Shown: positions 17,638 to 27,737, counted from the stretch's first letter. The stretch is DNA of 64,000 bases from Chitinophagaceae bacterium (GCA_016720745.1 JADKKA010000022.1:372001-436000), one strand, 5' to 3'. Numbers and translations are program-made. Notes: generated by a model not told the origin, from the letters alone.

Positions 17638-18963
17638 TTAATAACGGTAATGCTCCGGTTTGAAAGGACCGGTTTTAGCGATACCCAGGTAATTGGCCTG
17701 CTCGGTTGTCAGTTCATCCAGTTCCACACCAATCTTGGAAAGGTGCAGCCTGGCCACTTTTTCATCCAGGTGCTTGGGCAGTACATATACTTTGTTTTCG
17801 TAATTCTTATGGTTCGTCCACAGTTCAATCTGCGCCAGGGTCTGGTTACTGAAGGAATTACTCATTACAAAAGAGGGGTGGCCAGTTGCACAACCCAGAT
17901 TCACGAGGCGGCCTTCTGCCAGGATGATGATATCCTTGCCATCCACATTGTAGATATCAACCTGTGGTTTGATGGTATCTTTTGTATCACCATAGTTCTG
18001 ATTCAGCCAGGCAATATCAATCTCGATATCGAAGTGCCCGATATTACAAACGATCACTTTATCCTTCATCAGTTTGAAATGGTCGCCACGGATCAGGTCA
18101 CGGCAACCGGAAGCGGTTACCACGATATCAGCTTCTTTTACCGCATCAATCATTTTCTTTACTTCAAAACCGTCCATTGCCGCCTGCAGGGCACAGATCG
18201 GATCGATCTCCGTAACAATCACACGACAACCGGCACCTGCCAGTGAAGCCGCAGAACCCTTACCCACATCACCATAACCACCTACAACGGCAATCTTACC
18301 GGCCAGCATCACGTCTGTTGCGCGACGGATAGAATCCACCAGGGATTCTTTACAGCCATATTTGTTATCGAATTTTGATTTGGTAACAGAGTCGTTAACA
18401 TTAATAGCAGGCATTGGTAAAGTACCTTTGGCCACTCTTTCATATAAACGGTGTACACCAGTAGTCGTTTCTTCAGAAATTCCTTTTACATGCTGCACCA
18501 GTTCAGGATAAGTGTCCAGCACCATATTGGTCAGGTCACCACCATCATCCAGGATCATGTTCAGGGGCTTGTCATTACCACCGAAAAACAGGGTCTGCTC
18601 AATACACCAGTCCGCTTCTTCCTGTGTTTGTCCTTTCCAGGCAAATACACCAATACCTGCAGCAGCAATAGCAGCAGCAGCATGATCCTGTGTAGAAAAG
18701 ATATTGCAGGAACTCCATTTTACCTCGGCACCCAGGGCCACCAGGGTTTCAATGAGTACGGCAGTCTGAATGGTCATATGCAGACATCCTGCAACCCGGG
18801 CACCTTTCAGTGGCTGGGAAGGACCATATTCCTTACGGATGCTCATTAAACCGGGCATTTCTGCTTCTGCCAGGCGAATTTCTTTACGTCCCCATTCTGC
18901 AAGGGATATATCTGCCACTTTATAAGGCAGGCTGAAATCAATGGATTTGGTAACTGTTGACAT
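17638..18963 (-). CDS. ahcY: Adenosylhomocysteinase (SAH hydrolase)
   Basis: 441 residues from the ATG at 18961-18963; an upstream extension of nine codons lacks an ATG advantage and is dismissed. AhcY splits S-adenosylhomocysteine into adenosine and homocysteine, relieving product inhibition of methyltransferases. Diagnostic stretches are GARVAGCLHMTIQTAVLIET, CNIFSTQDHAAAAI, NVNDSVTKSKFDN and the NAD-binding GGYGDVGKGSAASLAGAG. Also present are EIDPICALQAAMDG, NIGHFDIEID and the C-terminal GPFKPEHYRY, which completes the NAD site of a neighbouring subunit. A TACCTTTG promoter box lies 24 nt upstream. No SAH or SAM riboswitch was recognised in the leader. Confidence 0.97.
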   Translation of the reverse strand: MSTVTKSIDFSLPYKVADISLAEWGRKEIRLAEAEMPGLMSIRKEYGPSQPLKGARVAGCLHMTIQTAVLIETLVALGAEVKWSSCNIFSTQDHAAAAIAAAGIGVFAWKGQTQEEADWCIEQTLFFGGNDKPLNMILDDGGDLTNMVLDTYPELVQHVKGISEETTTGVHRLYERVAKGTLPMPAINVNDSVTKSKFDNKYGCKESLVDSIRRATDVMLAGKIAVVGGYGDVGKGSAASLAGAGCRVIVTEIDPICALQAAMDGFEVKKMIDAVKEADIVVTASGCRDLIRGDHFKLMKDKVIVCNIGHFDIEIDIAWLNQNYGDTKDTIKPQVDIYNVDGKDIIILAEGRLVNLGCATGHPSFVMSNSFSNQTLAQIELWTNHKNYENKVYVLPKHLDEKVARLHLSKIGVELDELTTEQANYLGIAKTGPFKPEHYRY

Positions 18964-18987
18964 TGGCTTATTTTTATTTTTCGGCTG

Positions 18988-18995
18988 CAAAGGTA
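18988..18995 (-). promoter_or_regulatory. -7 promoter box of ahcY
   Basis: TACCTTTG on the minus strand exactly matches TAnnTTTG, 24 nt before the ATG. Confidence 0.5.
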
Positions 18996-19132
18996 CAGTT
19001 TACAACCCAATAAAGGACCTGCTGTTTCAGCTTATTTGTCCCGCATCCCTATTAACTTATACACAATAAATATTTTCCAATGCTTTGGTTCTAAGCAAAT
19101 AAGATAATTTTACAGTCACAAGTCAGTCTGCT

Positions 19133-19435
19133 ATGTATGTATATGATACCGTTACAGAAGCCCTTGCAGGTTTAAGACAAAGAGGGTTTACCCTTGATTT
19201 TAACCTGGCCGAGAACTGCCTGATCTGCCAGGGAAACCGATTTGACATTCAGGATTTTGAGATATCGGAATGGTACCGCTTTGAGGGGGATACCGACCCT
19301 TCTGACGAAGCTGTTGTTTATGCGGTGGAATCCAATACTGGCGTAAAAGGAGTTTTAGTAACGGGATATGGAATTTCTGCAGAAGGAATGAGTGCCGAAC
19401 TGGCTCAAAAATTAAGATTGGACCGGAACGTTTAA
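19133..19435 (+). CDS. Small conserved protein, annotated elsewhere as phosphoribosylpyrophosphate synthetase-like
   Basis: 100 residues, soluble, acidic. It begins MYVYDTVTEALAGLRQRGFT and contains FDIQDFEISEWYRFEGDTDP and VVYAVESNTGVKGVLVTGYG. Proteins of this pattern and length are common in Bacteroidota and often carry the name phosphoribosylpyrophosphate synthetase, but no PRPP-binding loop is visible and the length is far below that enzyme's, so the name should not be trusted. The function is unknown. It is divergent from ahcY and 43 nt ahead of a secreted M23-like protein. Confidence 0.75.
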   Translation: MYVYDTVTEALAGLRQRGFTLDFNLAENCLICQGNRFDIQDFEISEWYRFEGDTDPSDEAVVYAVESNTGVKGVLVTGYGISAEGMSAELAQKLRLDRNV

Positions 19436-19478
19436 TGCATTTTGATCGTCTTTCAACCGGATGTCGTAAATTGTATAT

Positions 19479-19940
19479 ATGAAGGTTAAGGTTGCCCTGC
19501 TTGTCTTTTTTGTCGGCATATCATTTGCCCATGCCCAGCAAAACTCATTTCCATTGCCCTGCCCGCTGGAGGAAGCCACCGTGGTTCCTCCTCCCAAAAA
19601 TGCCGTCAAGTTTGATGAACCCGATCTCTGTGTGGTGCTGATGAGCATCCCGGATACCGTGGTAAAATCAGTAGGCACGGGCCGGATCACCAATACAGAG
19701 AATACAGAAGAATCCGGATTGGGAGTCGTGCTTTTTGCAAAAATCAACGGAAAAGATTTTTATTTCTGGTACACCGGAATGAATAAACTCCTGGTGAAAA
19801 GAAATGATGTGGTGAAACCCGGTACGCCTATCGGGTATATCAGTCCGGGCAGCAAAATTGAACTCACCATGTATGAATTTGAAACACCGGTGGACCCGAT
19901 AAAATTCCTGAGTTGTAAAGGGGTACTGAAAGGTTTTTAG
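19479..19940 (+). CDS. Secreted protein with a degenerate LytM/M23-like domain
   Basis: 153 residues with a signal peptide (ending SFAHAQ near residue 20). The C-terminal half follows the M23/LytM beta-barrel order: GLGVVLFAKINGKDFYFWYT, then KLLVKRNDVVKPGTPIGYIS, a strand IELTMYEFETPVDPIKFL. The VKPGTPIGYI and final VDP elements are typical of M23 domains. The zinc ligands are not: the HLHF strand is replaced by ELTM and no HxxxD precedes it. It therefore looks like a catalytically dead LytM fold, of the kind that elsewhere activates amidases, but no such partner is seen nearby. The stop overlaps the tail of the convergent PrsW-GNAT gene by 4 nt. Confidence 0.6.
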   Translation: MKVKVALLVFFVGISFAHAQQNSFPLPCPLEEATVVPPPKNAVKFDEPDLCVVLMSIPDTVVKSVGTGRITNTENTEESGLGVVLFAKINGKDFYFWYTGMNKLLVKRNDVVKPGTPIGYISPGSKIELTMYEFETPVDPIKFLSCKGVLKGF

Positions 19941-21154
19941 GACCTGCCGGATAGCAATTTCTTTTCCATCACATAATCATTCATGAAATAACCGTTGCCG
20001 ATATTGATATCTTCCTCCCGGATGATGTCAAATCCGATTTTTTTATAGAAGTCCACAGCTTTGTTATTGCGGTTTACATTCAGCTGCAATGCCTGCCCGC
20101 CCTTGCGGTGAATGGCTTTCAGTATTTCATTGATCACAAATTTTCCGGCACCCTTGCCCTGCATGGAAGGCAGCATATAAATTTTATGCAGTTTATATAT
20201 TCCCGGTGACTGTAAACTAAAAGAAGCAAAGCCAACCGGATCCGTTCCGTCATTCACGATTATGAATTCATGCTGCTCCTTCATCTGTTTGCTCAGCGAT
20301 TGCTCACTGTACATCATCTCCAGCATATAACTGATCTGATCAGGTGTCAGTATGGTGGAATAAGTTTGCGGCCATACCTCCATGCTCATGTTCCGGATCA
20401 GCGGTATATCTTTTTCATATGCTCTTCGCAGACTGAGGGAAGCCCCCGGCATAAAACTTCGTTGCGAAAGCCTTCGGTGTTTATCAATCAGCTTAAAACT
20501 CAAGCGGAGCGATACAATAAATGAAACAACTGCTCCGATAAACAAAAGGAAGTCGGGTATATAGGCATCCAGCTCGGGAGATTGCTGCCAGAATAAAAAG
20601 GTATCGTAAGCTCCATGAAAAAGGACGGCCCAGAAAATGCCAAGTAAGGTAAGTGTTCCTGTGCGGCGGGTCTCAAATTTTGCCCTTCCCACATGATAGC
20701 CCATCAATACCCCGAATGTGGCATGGGCCGGTACCGCCAGGAACATCCGCATGATGGCGACCTGGTAACCCTGTCCGTATTGTGCCGAATTGGTGACATA
20801 AAGAATATTCTCGAGCGTGGCAAAACCCATACTGGCCATCACACTGTACACGATGCCGTCAAAAGGTTCATCAAAACTTCTCTTGGGATAAGCATACAAC
20901 CGGAGTACGGCAAATTTGCAAAGCTCTTCTGTCAATGCAACCACCAAAAAGGCCATGATCGCCTGATCCAGTACCCCTTTTCCAAAATAACCCGTGAATG
21001 CCTTTTCAATAAAAAAGGCAGGAATGATGCTGAAAATGCCCAGCACAAAACTCAATAATAAATTGAGCTTGGGTTCCCGGTTATAGGCATCCCGGTGAAA
21101 AATAAAGAGACTGATGGCGAGTCCGGGAGCAATGGCCAATGCGATATAATCCAT
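19937..21154 (-). CDS. PrsW-family intramembrane protease fused to a GNAT acetyltransferase
   Basis: 405 residues. The first 225 residues are a multi-helix PrsW/CPBP-related metalloprotease: VALTEELCKF with Glu76-Glu77, DGIVYSVMASMGFATLEN with Glu115, AVPAHATFGVLMGY with His144 and LFHGAYDTFLF with His180. These are the metal-binding positions of the family. After a basic loop near 225-235, residues 240-405 form a GNAT domain: LRRAYEKDIPLIRNM at the start, YMLPSMQGKGAGKFVI with the acetyl-CoA loop, and a C-terminal NKAVDFYKKIGF segment. PrsW proteases cleave membrane substrates such as anti-sigma factors; GNATs acetylate amines. A single polypeptide would carry both at the inner membrane. No frame disturbance is seen at the junction. 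Confidence 0.88.
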   Translation of the reverse strand: MDYIALAIAPGLAISLFIFHRDAYNREPKLNLLLSFVLGIFSIIPAFFIEKAFTGYFGKGVLDQAIMAFLVVALTEELCKFAVLRLYAYPKRSFDEPFDGIVYSVMASMGFATLENILYVTNSAQYGQGYQVAIMRMFLAVPAHATFGVLMGYHVGRAKFETRRTGTLTLLGIFWAVLFHGAYDTFLFWQQSPELDAYIPDFLLFIGAVVSFIVSLRLSFKLIDKHRRLSQRSFMPGASLSLRRAYEKDIPLIRNMSMEVWPQTYSTILTPDQISYMLEMMYSEQSLSKQMKEQHEFIIVNDGTDPVGFASFSLQSPGIYKLHKIYMLPSMQGKGAGKFVINEILKAIHRKGGQALQLNVNRNNKAVDFYKKIGFDIIREEDINIGNGYFMNDYVMEKKLLSGRS

Positions 21155-21218
21155 CTGTTTTTTTTATTTCCTGCAGATGGATAAAGATAACAGAAGCCCC
21201 ATCATTTCAGAAATTTCC

Positions 21219-24200
21219 TTAACCTGTTACCGCATCTCCACCAGTGACCCTGATACCAAAATTGATATTGATCAGATTGATGATACCCGCCGGTATTGTG
21301 ATCTTTCCATCATTCACCGCATCGCTTCCCGTTGGAAGATTGGGCGGATTGGCATTCTTCTGACCCGTATGCTCCCATCCCTGATTTACCAATGGAATAA
21401 TACTGCTCTCTGCCGCACCGGTTGAATAAACGACAAAGCTGAGGTAAACACGATAGGTTTTATTGGGTGCCACATTGCTGAACTGATAAATATGGGTAGC
21501 CGGTGATACCAGCGCTGATTTTTCAATTAATCCCGTTGCCGTATTCACCAGGTAGGCCCGCAACCCCGTTGGAATTCCCGGATCCGGTGGTAACTGCTGC
21601 AAACCTGAATTGTTGACCATATTGTCATTCATCGCATTCACATCATTCCATACATTCCCGCTGATACTGATCCATTGCACATCGGCACACTGGAAACTGA
21701 TATCCTGCACTTTCGGACTGGCTGCAGGATCTGTACTGGCTAAATCTGCTTTGTATTGTATGTACTGTGCCACTACATTCAATGCATCACCACTGGCCGG
21801 AATCAGGGTCCAGCCTGCAGAACTTATGCCGGCAGGTGAATTGGCAGCACGGTAATAAACCTGCAATTGAGTTCCCGCCGGAGTAGTAGCATTCCAGCTT
21901 GCTGTTTGCCATTGTTTTTGCGTACCCGCATCAAATATCCTTGACTCAAACTGTCCTGATAAATTATAAGGAGATACTTCCAGCCAGTCCACTTTTATAA
22001 CCGCACCTCCATTGCTGTAATCACTGATGGCAGGTCGCATCGGACTGCTGATAGTAGCAGCCTGGGTATGTACGAGGACTCCGTCAACATAAAATTCAAT
22101 ACTGTTTGTTTTCCAGTGAATGCGGTAAACATGGGATGTGCCGATATAAGAACCCGGAATATCCATGTCATAATAAGTTCCTGCTGCCGGTGATACCCTT
22201 GCTTTCAGCACCGAAGTAGAATTGCCGGTACTGAACATGGCCCATGGATCATCACCATTGTAAATGCCACCAGTACCATTCGCATCTGTTCCACCACCAA
22301 ATCCAACATGCTGGAAAGAGCCCGCACCAAATATGGCAGAAAATTCCATGCTGCTTCCCGGTCCATAAGTAGTTGTGGCCGGCACGGTATTGCAACGGGC
22401 ACCATCAACTACTACTGACCCGTATGAAATGGTAGAACTTCCTCCCGTCCAGGGAAAACTTTGCCAGCTTGCCGGTAATGCAGGACCGCTGAATATTTCT
22501 GATAAGGCAGGTTGCAGTGTCAGTGTGCCATCGGCTGAAGGAGAGATGGCAGTGCCTGTAGTTGTTCCCTGTGCAAAATCTGCTGCTGTAATATCCTGGA
22601 AACAGTTGGAGGCAGGATAGGGGATGGCAAAACTTCTCAAAGGCCCGGTGGATGAATTACCACTGCAGTCAGCTGAAACCACCTGGCAGAAATAAGTAGT
22701 GCCCGGTATCAGACCGGTTAATGTAATACTATGCGCTGTTGCCAGGGCCGGATCATTGCTGTTCAGATTGAGGTTGGTATGTACCGTGCCATATTGAACA
22801 GCAGATGTTGCAGCTTCATCGGTAGTCCAGCTGATGATCGCGGTTCCATTGCTGTTCGGACTGATACTGATATTACTGATCACAGGAGCAGTATTATCAG
22901 CAGGATAATTGCCACAATCAATCGCCAGATCATACAGCACCGGACTAACAGTGGACTGGGTGCTGCTTAGTTCAGCTTTGTATTGTATATACTGTGAAGG
23001 ACTGCAGCCAATAGATGCGCCGTTTGTTACAGGAATGAAATTACTCCAGCTGCCATCAGGCACCGGCGTATTTCCTTTTCTGACAGAAATCAGCAGACTG
23101 GTATTTGCTGGTACACTGGCATTCCAGTTCACCAGGTCCCAGTTACGGGCGGCACCGGCATCAAAAACACGGGATGTAAATGTACCGGAGGCAGCAAAAG
23201 GTGTTGCCCGTATCCAGTCAACGGTAAGGGCTGCACCCGATGCAGGATAATCACTGATCTGTACCACCATATTACCGGTTACTGTTGTGGTTACACCGGG
23301 GGTAGATACAAGTACGCCATCAACATAAAAACTAAAACTGCCGGAACCACTTTGCCATTCGATCCGGTAAGTATGCATGGCATCCAGTAAACCTGCTCCC
23401 AATGAAGCACTATGTCCATCACTGGTGCGGGCATACACATGATTATCACCGGCACTGCCCCGGCCAATCACCACCCAGGGATTGTTGAAACTGGCATCGC
23501 CAGAAAAACCAATATTCTGAAAATTACCAGCAGTAAACATCGCTCTGAATTCAAGATAAGTGCCGGGAGCTACAGCTGTATTATAAGTAAGATGTGTACC
23601 ATCAAGCGTTACTTGTCCGCCGCTGTAAATAGTTGAAGCACCTGGTTGTCCATCCCATACCGCTTCTGTCCAGCCGGAAGGAACGGATACTCCTGTAAAC
23701 AATTCCTGCATCACTGGTTTTAAACTCACCGCACCATCGCCATCTGCAGTGATGATTGTATTGGCATCCGTAGTACCCTGACTGAAATCGGCAAACAGAT
23801 TATCGCTGGCGCAAACTCCATTGGGCATGGTAAAACTCAAAGGTGCAGCAGGTGAAAGAGGTTCTGTGGTACTGTTGCCTGAGCCATCAGCAGATTGAAC
23901 ACGGAAATAATAAATATTCCCGGGGATCAGTCCGGTGAGCACCATTGAATGACTGGTGACCATGGCGCCATCATTGGCTGAGAGATTCAGGTTGCCGGCA
24001 CTGAGACCATAGCTAACCGATGAATTGGCGTTTTCATCCGTAGTCCAGCTAATAGTTGCTGTTCCATTGGTATGAGGAGTAGCAGTGATGGCGGTAATAA
24101 CCGGAGGATTATTATCAACAGGATAACCTGCGATGTAATTTCCTCCCGCTGCATCAAAAAATGCATAGGCAATTCCTTTGATCACCTGTACGGTATAAGG

Positions 24201-27200
24201 AACCGGACTACCGTTTTTCAGTAAATAAGATAAAGAGGCATTGGCTTCTTTTACAACTGGTAGCATGGCCTTGATCTGGTGCATGCCTGCATTATTCGTG
24301 ATACTGAAGCTGAGTTCATGTCCGCTCCAGTTCAATGAACCAAAGGAGGAATTATTCCTGCCATCCAGCCAGTTCAGCATTTGTTTGGCAGAGATAACAG
24401 GTATCTGTCTGGCCTGTGCAGAAGCGATGATCGCATCAGAGCCTGCAGAACTGCCTGCATCGGTATGCATATTCGCACAGAATACACCATAGTATCCCTC
24501 CGTACCAATGGCTTTATCGAGCAGGGCATTACAGAAACTGGTATAATTGATAGCCGACTCATCTGTCATTTGAGTCGTTACCTGATAGCAGTCAATGATG
24601 GATCCGTCCATTTTGGCAAAACGCATTGGCATACCCGATCCCGTGAACATACCCGGCCGGTTCATCACCCAGGATCCGGGCCAGTAATAATAGTTGGCAT
24701 CCAGTCTGATGCCATTGGCTGCCTGTATTTCAGCGGCGGAAGACCAGTCGCTCCAGGCAATACAATGTGTGCGGTTAGTAGCCGCTGTTGCAATGCCGGG
24801 GAAAGAAGATCCAAATTGTGCTAACTGACTGGTCAGATCATTTTGAAAACTGACAGGTGTCCAGTTGTTACAACCGGTATTCAGGTGTAAAGCAATTTCA
24901 AAACCCTGCCCTTCAAAGGCAGTGGCCTGTGCACTGCTCATGGGTGTATTGGGATAGATATACGATGTACCACGGATGGCCGTCCAGTCCGTAACAGAAG
25001 TAGGAGAATTATTGGAACTCAATGACAGGTATTGATTAAACCTCGCCGTCGTTCCGTTATTTCCATGATCATCACCTGTCATTACAATGGCGGCCTTGAG
25101 CCCCTTGGGGAGGAACCAGAATCTTGGCAGTGGTTTGCGGTGTAAATTATTTTGCGTGATGATATTGGTGAGCAGGTGCATTTGTTCATCGGCCTGCGGA
25201 ATGGCTACTTTATTCAGATCAACCCAGTCGTTTTGTACATCACCGGCTTTATTGCCAAAGAATAAATCATCAGAGCGAAGGGGATTAACACCATCTCTTT
25301 CATCACCTGACCAGGCAGGATTTCCCTGACGGGTATAAACAATTGAACGGGACAGATCATATAAAAAGGCTACAGCTGAACCTCCATTCGCACCTACCTG
25401 TTTGCTGGTTACGGCAGGATATGTGGTTGCTGTTACTGCATCTGCATAAAGCGTAGCGATTGAGGTTGCACCATTCAGGTTATACAGATCAGCTGTTCCG
25501 TGGTATTGTATGGTTTGGTTAACGATTCCAACACCCGGGCCAGAACTGGTATTTACCAGGAGGTATTTATCGGTTAAGCTGTTGCTGGTAGGAGTGATGC
25601 CCAGCAATCCGGCCAGTTGTACATCTGGTTTCAATGCGATAAGGGTACCACCGGCATTTACCCAGTTGGTCAGCATCGTGAGTTCAGGTCCTGTTAAACT
25701 CATTTCACCCAATACAACTACATCATGGTTATTGAGTATCGTCGTATTCATGGCGCTGATATCAATCGCAGAAAAAGAGTTTAGGCCCTGTGCTCTCAGG
25801 ATTTCCACCGGGTATCGGCTGAAGGGATTAGCGTTTTTACTGATTACCAGTACTGGTCCGCCCGGACCTTCCGTAGGAGCGATCGCATTGATTACCGTCA
25901 GTTGAATGGCATTAGGAGAAGGGGCATTACCGCTTGCTTCCATATTACCGCTATCATCAAAACTCCGGACTTTTATTTGTACGGTGCCTGCTGAAGCGGG
26001 TGTAAAAGTATAACTCCATTGACCCGTTCCATTGGCCGGCTGCCAGCTATTGCCACCATCAATAGATATTTCAGTTCCTGCTACTGCATTGGCATCGGTA
26101 GCAGTACCACTGATGGTAACCGGTATGCCACTAAGTACAGCATGATTGTGAGCAGGGTTATTGATAGTAGTTGCCGGTGCTGTTACATCAGCAGAGGCAG
26201 TAGTGGCCGTGAGTGAAGCCTGCAGATTGCCTGGTTGCACCATCATGTCTGCAAACAGATTAACGGTGGCCTGCTGCATTCGAAGGTCTTCTGTTGAAGG
26301 GCCACTATCGTGGTTGCCATCAAGTCCCCATGACCATTGTACCGTGCCTGCGCCAAAAACCCAGGCACCGGAAGCATGTTTATAAAGGGAAAGTTTATGC
26401 GTTTTGCCTGACACATTGGTGGATGAAAGCAATATTCTTCCGGAAGGATAATGTCCGTTAGGTTGTTCCCAGTCCAGTTCGTACCCTAAAGTATTCGATG
26501 ATAATGTGGCCACCTGTCCCGGAGAAAGGGAAGTAATATTGGTATGTCTCCAAAATCTGAAATCCTTACAGGCTGCAGGTACTTCAAGTGCGGCATTTGC
26601 TCCCAGCCAGCTGATTTGTCCTGTTAATGCATTCTCGGGCTGGCATCCGTCATTGGGTGCATAGGGTGGGTTACATCCGTCTCTCCATAATCCGGTCCAG
26701 GCCGCATCAGGATCACATTTAGATCCACAGGTATTTTCGCCCATCGTACCTTCTTTATAACAGACCAGGGTACGAAAAGCAGTTCCGGATCCATCGATAC
26801 TGTTTTCCCAGCGGGTTTTCCAGTATACTTCATTACCGCTGAAAAAAGCAAGATGTTTGCCATTGTTGCGGGCGGCCGTGATATGATCCCTTTGTTCTTT
26901 GGACCAGTATTCATCATGGCCCACCGAAAGGAAAATTTTATGCGGCTGCATGAGATTGGGATTGCGCGCCACATCAATATTAGTAGCATAGTTCAGGTCA
27001 TACCCGTTTCTTTCCAGCCAGCGGATCATCGGGTATTCGGCATGAAATAGCCAGTCTTCTGAAGCTCCGCTGCCACCACCACCACCACGGGTTACAAAGG
27101 GGCGGTTATAACTTACTTTGGTGGCATGTCCGGAAGGAAATGAAGTGGATCCTACATACAATGAATTACCTCCCCATACATTATAAGCCTGCCAGGTGGC

Positions 27201-27737
27201 ATCGGAGGTTTGGAATAAAATATCGGCGGTACTGTTATCGTCTCTGACAACAAAGGGGATATGACTGGCTCCACCATTTCCGGTACGGGTAAGACGTGCA
27301 ATGTATAAACCGGGAACTGCATTGGAAGGAATAGCCCATGAAGCCGCTACTGACCAGTTACCGCAGTCAACCAATCCTGTTACCGGATCAGTTAAAGGAG
27401 CAGGTTGTATGATACCTGTAAAATTGCCAAGATTAGTAATCAGGCGGGCCCCATTACCCTGGTAATAGCCCAGCCGGTAAATCTTTATATTGTAGTTAGC
27501 AGCATCTGTTACATTGATTTTAAAATGGACGCTGTTTCCATTGTCAACACTCAGGTCCGTGCTGAAACCCTGGATGCTGATATCTCCGGCACCGGAAATA
27601 TCCCATTCAGCAGCAGGGTTACCCGGATTGTTATTTTCAGTAACAATGGGGTTCTGTGCTTCGGTTACAAAATTCGATAGCAGCAAAAAAAAGCATATGA
27701 TCCCATATGATGGGCGCAAAAAAAGGGTTCGGAACAT
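21219..27737 (-). CDS. Giant multidomain secreted protein (DMF-amidase-like, ThuA-like, deacetylase-like, FN3 and LamG-like)
   Basis: 2172 residues with a signal peptide (ending TEAQ, about residue 28). Domains, from motifs: an N,N-dimethylformamidase large-subunit-like region (about 30-500; YNIKIYRLGYYQGNGARLI, LFHAEYPMIRWLERNGYDLN, ILSVGHDEYWSK-like FLSVGHDEYWSKEQRDHI), an Ig-like module (about 515-610), a ThuA/glutamine-amidotransferase-like domain (about 625-860), and a polysaccharide-deacetylase-like domain (from about 890; KAAIVMTGDDHGNNGTTA, later GFEIALHLNTGC). Two FN3 plus LamG-like pairs follow (about 1205-1560 and 1620-1990), and then a SdrD/prealbumin-like module at the end. No T9SS sorting domain is present, unusual for such a protein. 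A surface polymer-degrading or adhesive role is possible; the substrate is unknown. Confidence 0.85.
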   Translation of the reverse strand: MFRTLFLRPSYGIICFFLLLSNFVTEAQNPIVTENNNPGNPAAEWDISGAGDISIQGFSTDLSVDNGNSVHFKINVTDAANYNIKIYRLGYYQGNGARLITNLGNFTGIIQPAPLTDPVTGLVDCGNWSVAASWAIPSNAVPGLYIARLTRTGNGGASHIPFVVRDDNSTADILFQTSDATWQAYNVWGGNSLYVGSTSFPSGHATKVSYNRPFVTRGGGGGSGASEDWLFHAEYPMIRWLERNGYDLNYATNIDVARNPNLMQPHKIFLSVGHDEYWSKEQRDHITAARNNGKHLAFFSGNEVYWKTRWENSIDGSGTAFRTLVCYKEGTMGENTCGSKCDPDAAWTGLWRDGCNPPYAPNDGCQPENALTGQISWLGANAALEVPAACKDFRFWRHTNITSLSPGQVATLSSNTLGYELDWEQPNGHYPSGRILLSSTNVSGKTHKLSLYKHASGAWVFGAGTVQWSWGLDGNHDSGPSTEDLRMQQATVNLFADMMVQPGNLQASLTATTASADVTAPATTINNPAHNHAVLSGIPVTISGTATDANAVAGTEISIDGGNSWQPANGTGQWSYTFTPASAGTVQIKVRSFDDSGNMEASGNAPSPNAIQLTVINAIAPTEGPGGPVLVISKNANPFSRYPVEILRAQGLNSFSAIDISAMNTTILNNHDVVVLGEMSLTGPELTMLTNWVNAGGTLIALKPDVQLAGLLGITPTSNSLTDKYLLVNTSSGPGVGIVNQTIQYHGTADLYNLNGATSIATLYADAVTATTYPAVTSKQVGANGGSAVAFLYDLSRSIVYTRQGNPAWSGDERDGVNPLRSDDLFFGNKAGDVQNDWVDLNKVAIPQADEQMHLLTNIITQNNLHRKPLPRFWFLPKGLKAAIVMTGDDHGNNGTTARFNQYLSLSSNNSPTSVTDWTAIRGTSYIYPNTPMSSAQATAFEGQGFEIALHLNTGCNNWTPVSFQNDLTSQLAQFGSSFPGIATAATNRTHCIAWSDWSSAAEIQAANGIRLDANYYYWPGSWVMNRPGMFTGSGMPMRFAKMDGSIIDCYQVTTQMTDESAINYTSFCNALLDKAIGTEGYYGVFCANMHTDAGSSAGSDAIIASAQARQIPVISAKQMLNWLDGRNNSSFGSLNWSGHELSFSITNNAGMHQIKAMLPVVKEANASLSYLLKNGSPVPYTVQVIKGIAYAFFDAAGGNYIAGYPVDNNPPVITAITATPHTNGTATISWTTDENANSSVSYGLSAGNLNLSANDGAMVTSHSMVLTGLIPGNIYYFRVQSADGSGNSTTEPLSPAAPLSFTMPNGVCASDNLFADFSQGTTDANTIITADGDGAVSLKPVMQELFTGVSVPSGWTEAVWDGQPGASTIYSGGQVTLDGTHLTYNTAVAPGTYLEFRAMFTAGNFQNIGFSGDASFNNPWVVIGRGSAGDNHVYARTSDGHSASLGAGLLDAMHTYRIEWQSGSGSFSFYVDGVLVSTPGVTTTVTGNMVVQISDYPASGAALTVDWIRATPFAASGTFTSRVFDAGAARNWDLVNWNASVPANTSLLISVRKGNTPVPDGSWSNFIPVTNGASIGCSPSQYIQYKAELSSTQSTVSPVLYDLAIDCGNYPADNTAPVISNISISPNSNGTAIISWTTDEAATSAVQYGTVHTNLNLNSNDPALATAHSITLTGLIPGTTYFCQVVSADCSGNSSTGPLRSFAIPYPASNCFQDITAADFAQGTTTGTAISPSADGTLTLQPALSEIFSGPALPASWQSFPWTGGSSTISYGSVVVDGARCNTVPATTTYGPGSSMEFSAIFGAGSFQHVGFGGGTDANGTGGIYNGDDPWAMFSTGNSTSVLKARVSPAAGTYYDMDIPGSYIGTSHVYRIHWKTNSIEFYVDGVLVHTQAATISSPMRPAISDYSNGGAVIKVDWLEVSPYNLSGQFESRIFDAGTQKQWQTASWNATTPAGTQLQVYYRAANSPAGISSAGWTLIPASGDALNVVAQYIQYKADLASTDPAASPKVQDISFQCADVQWISISGNVWNDVNAMNDNMVNNSGLQQLPPDPGIPTGLRAYLVNTATGLIEKSALVSPATHIYQFSNVAPNKTYRVYLSFVVYSTGAAESSIIPLVNQGWEHTGQKNANPPNLPTGSDAVNDGKITIPAGIINLININFGIRVTGGDAVTG

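Noticed and set aside
18964..19132. Possible SAH or SAM riboswitch between ahcY and the divergent gene
   Set aside because: Only 24 nt separate the -7 box from the ahcY ATG and no conserved riboswitch core or pairing was seen.
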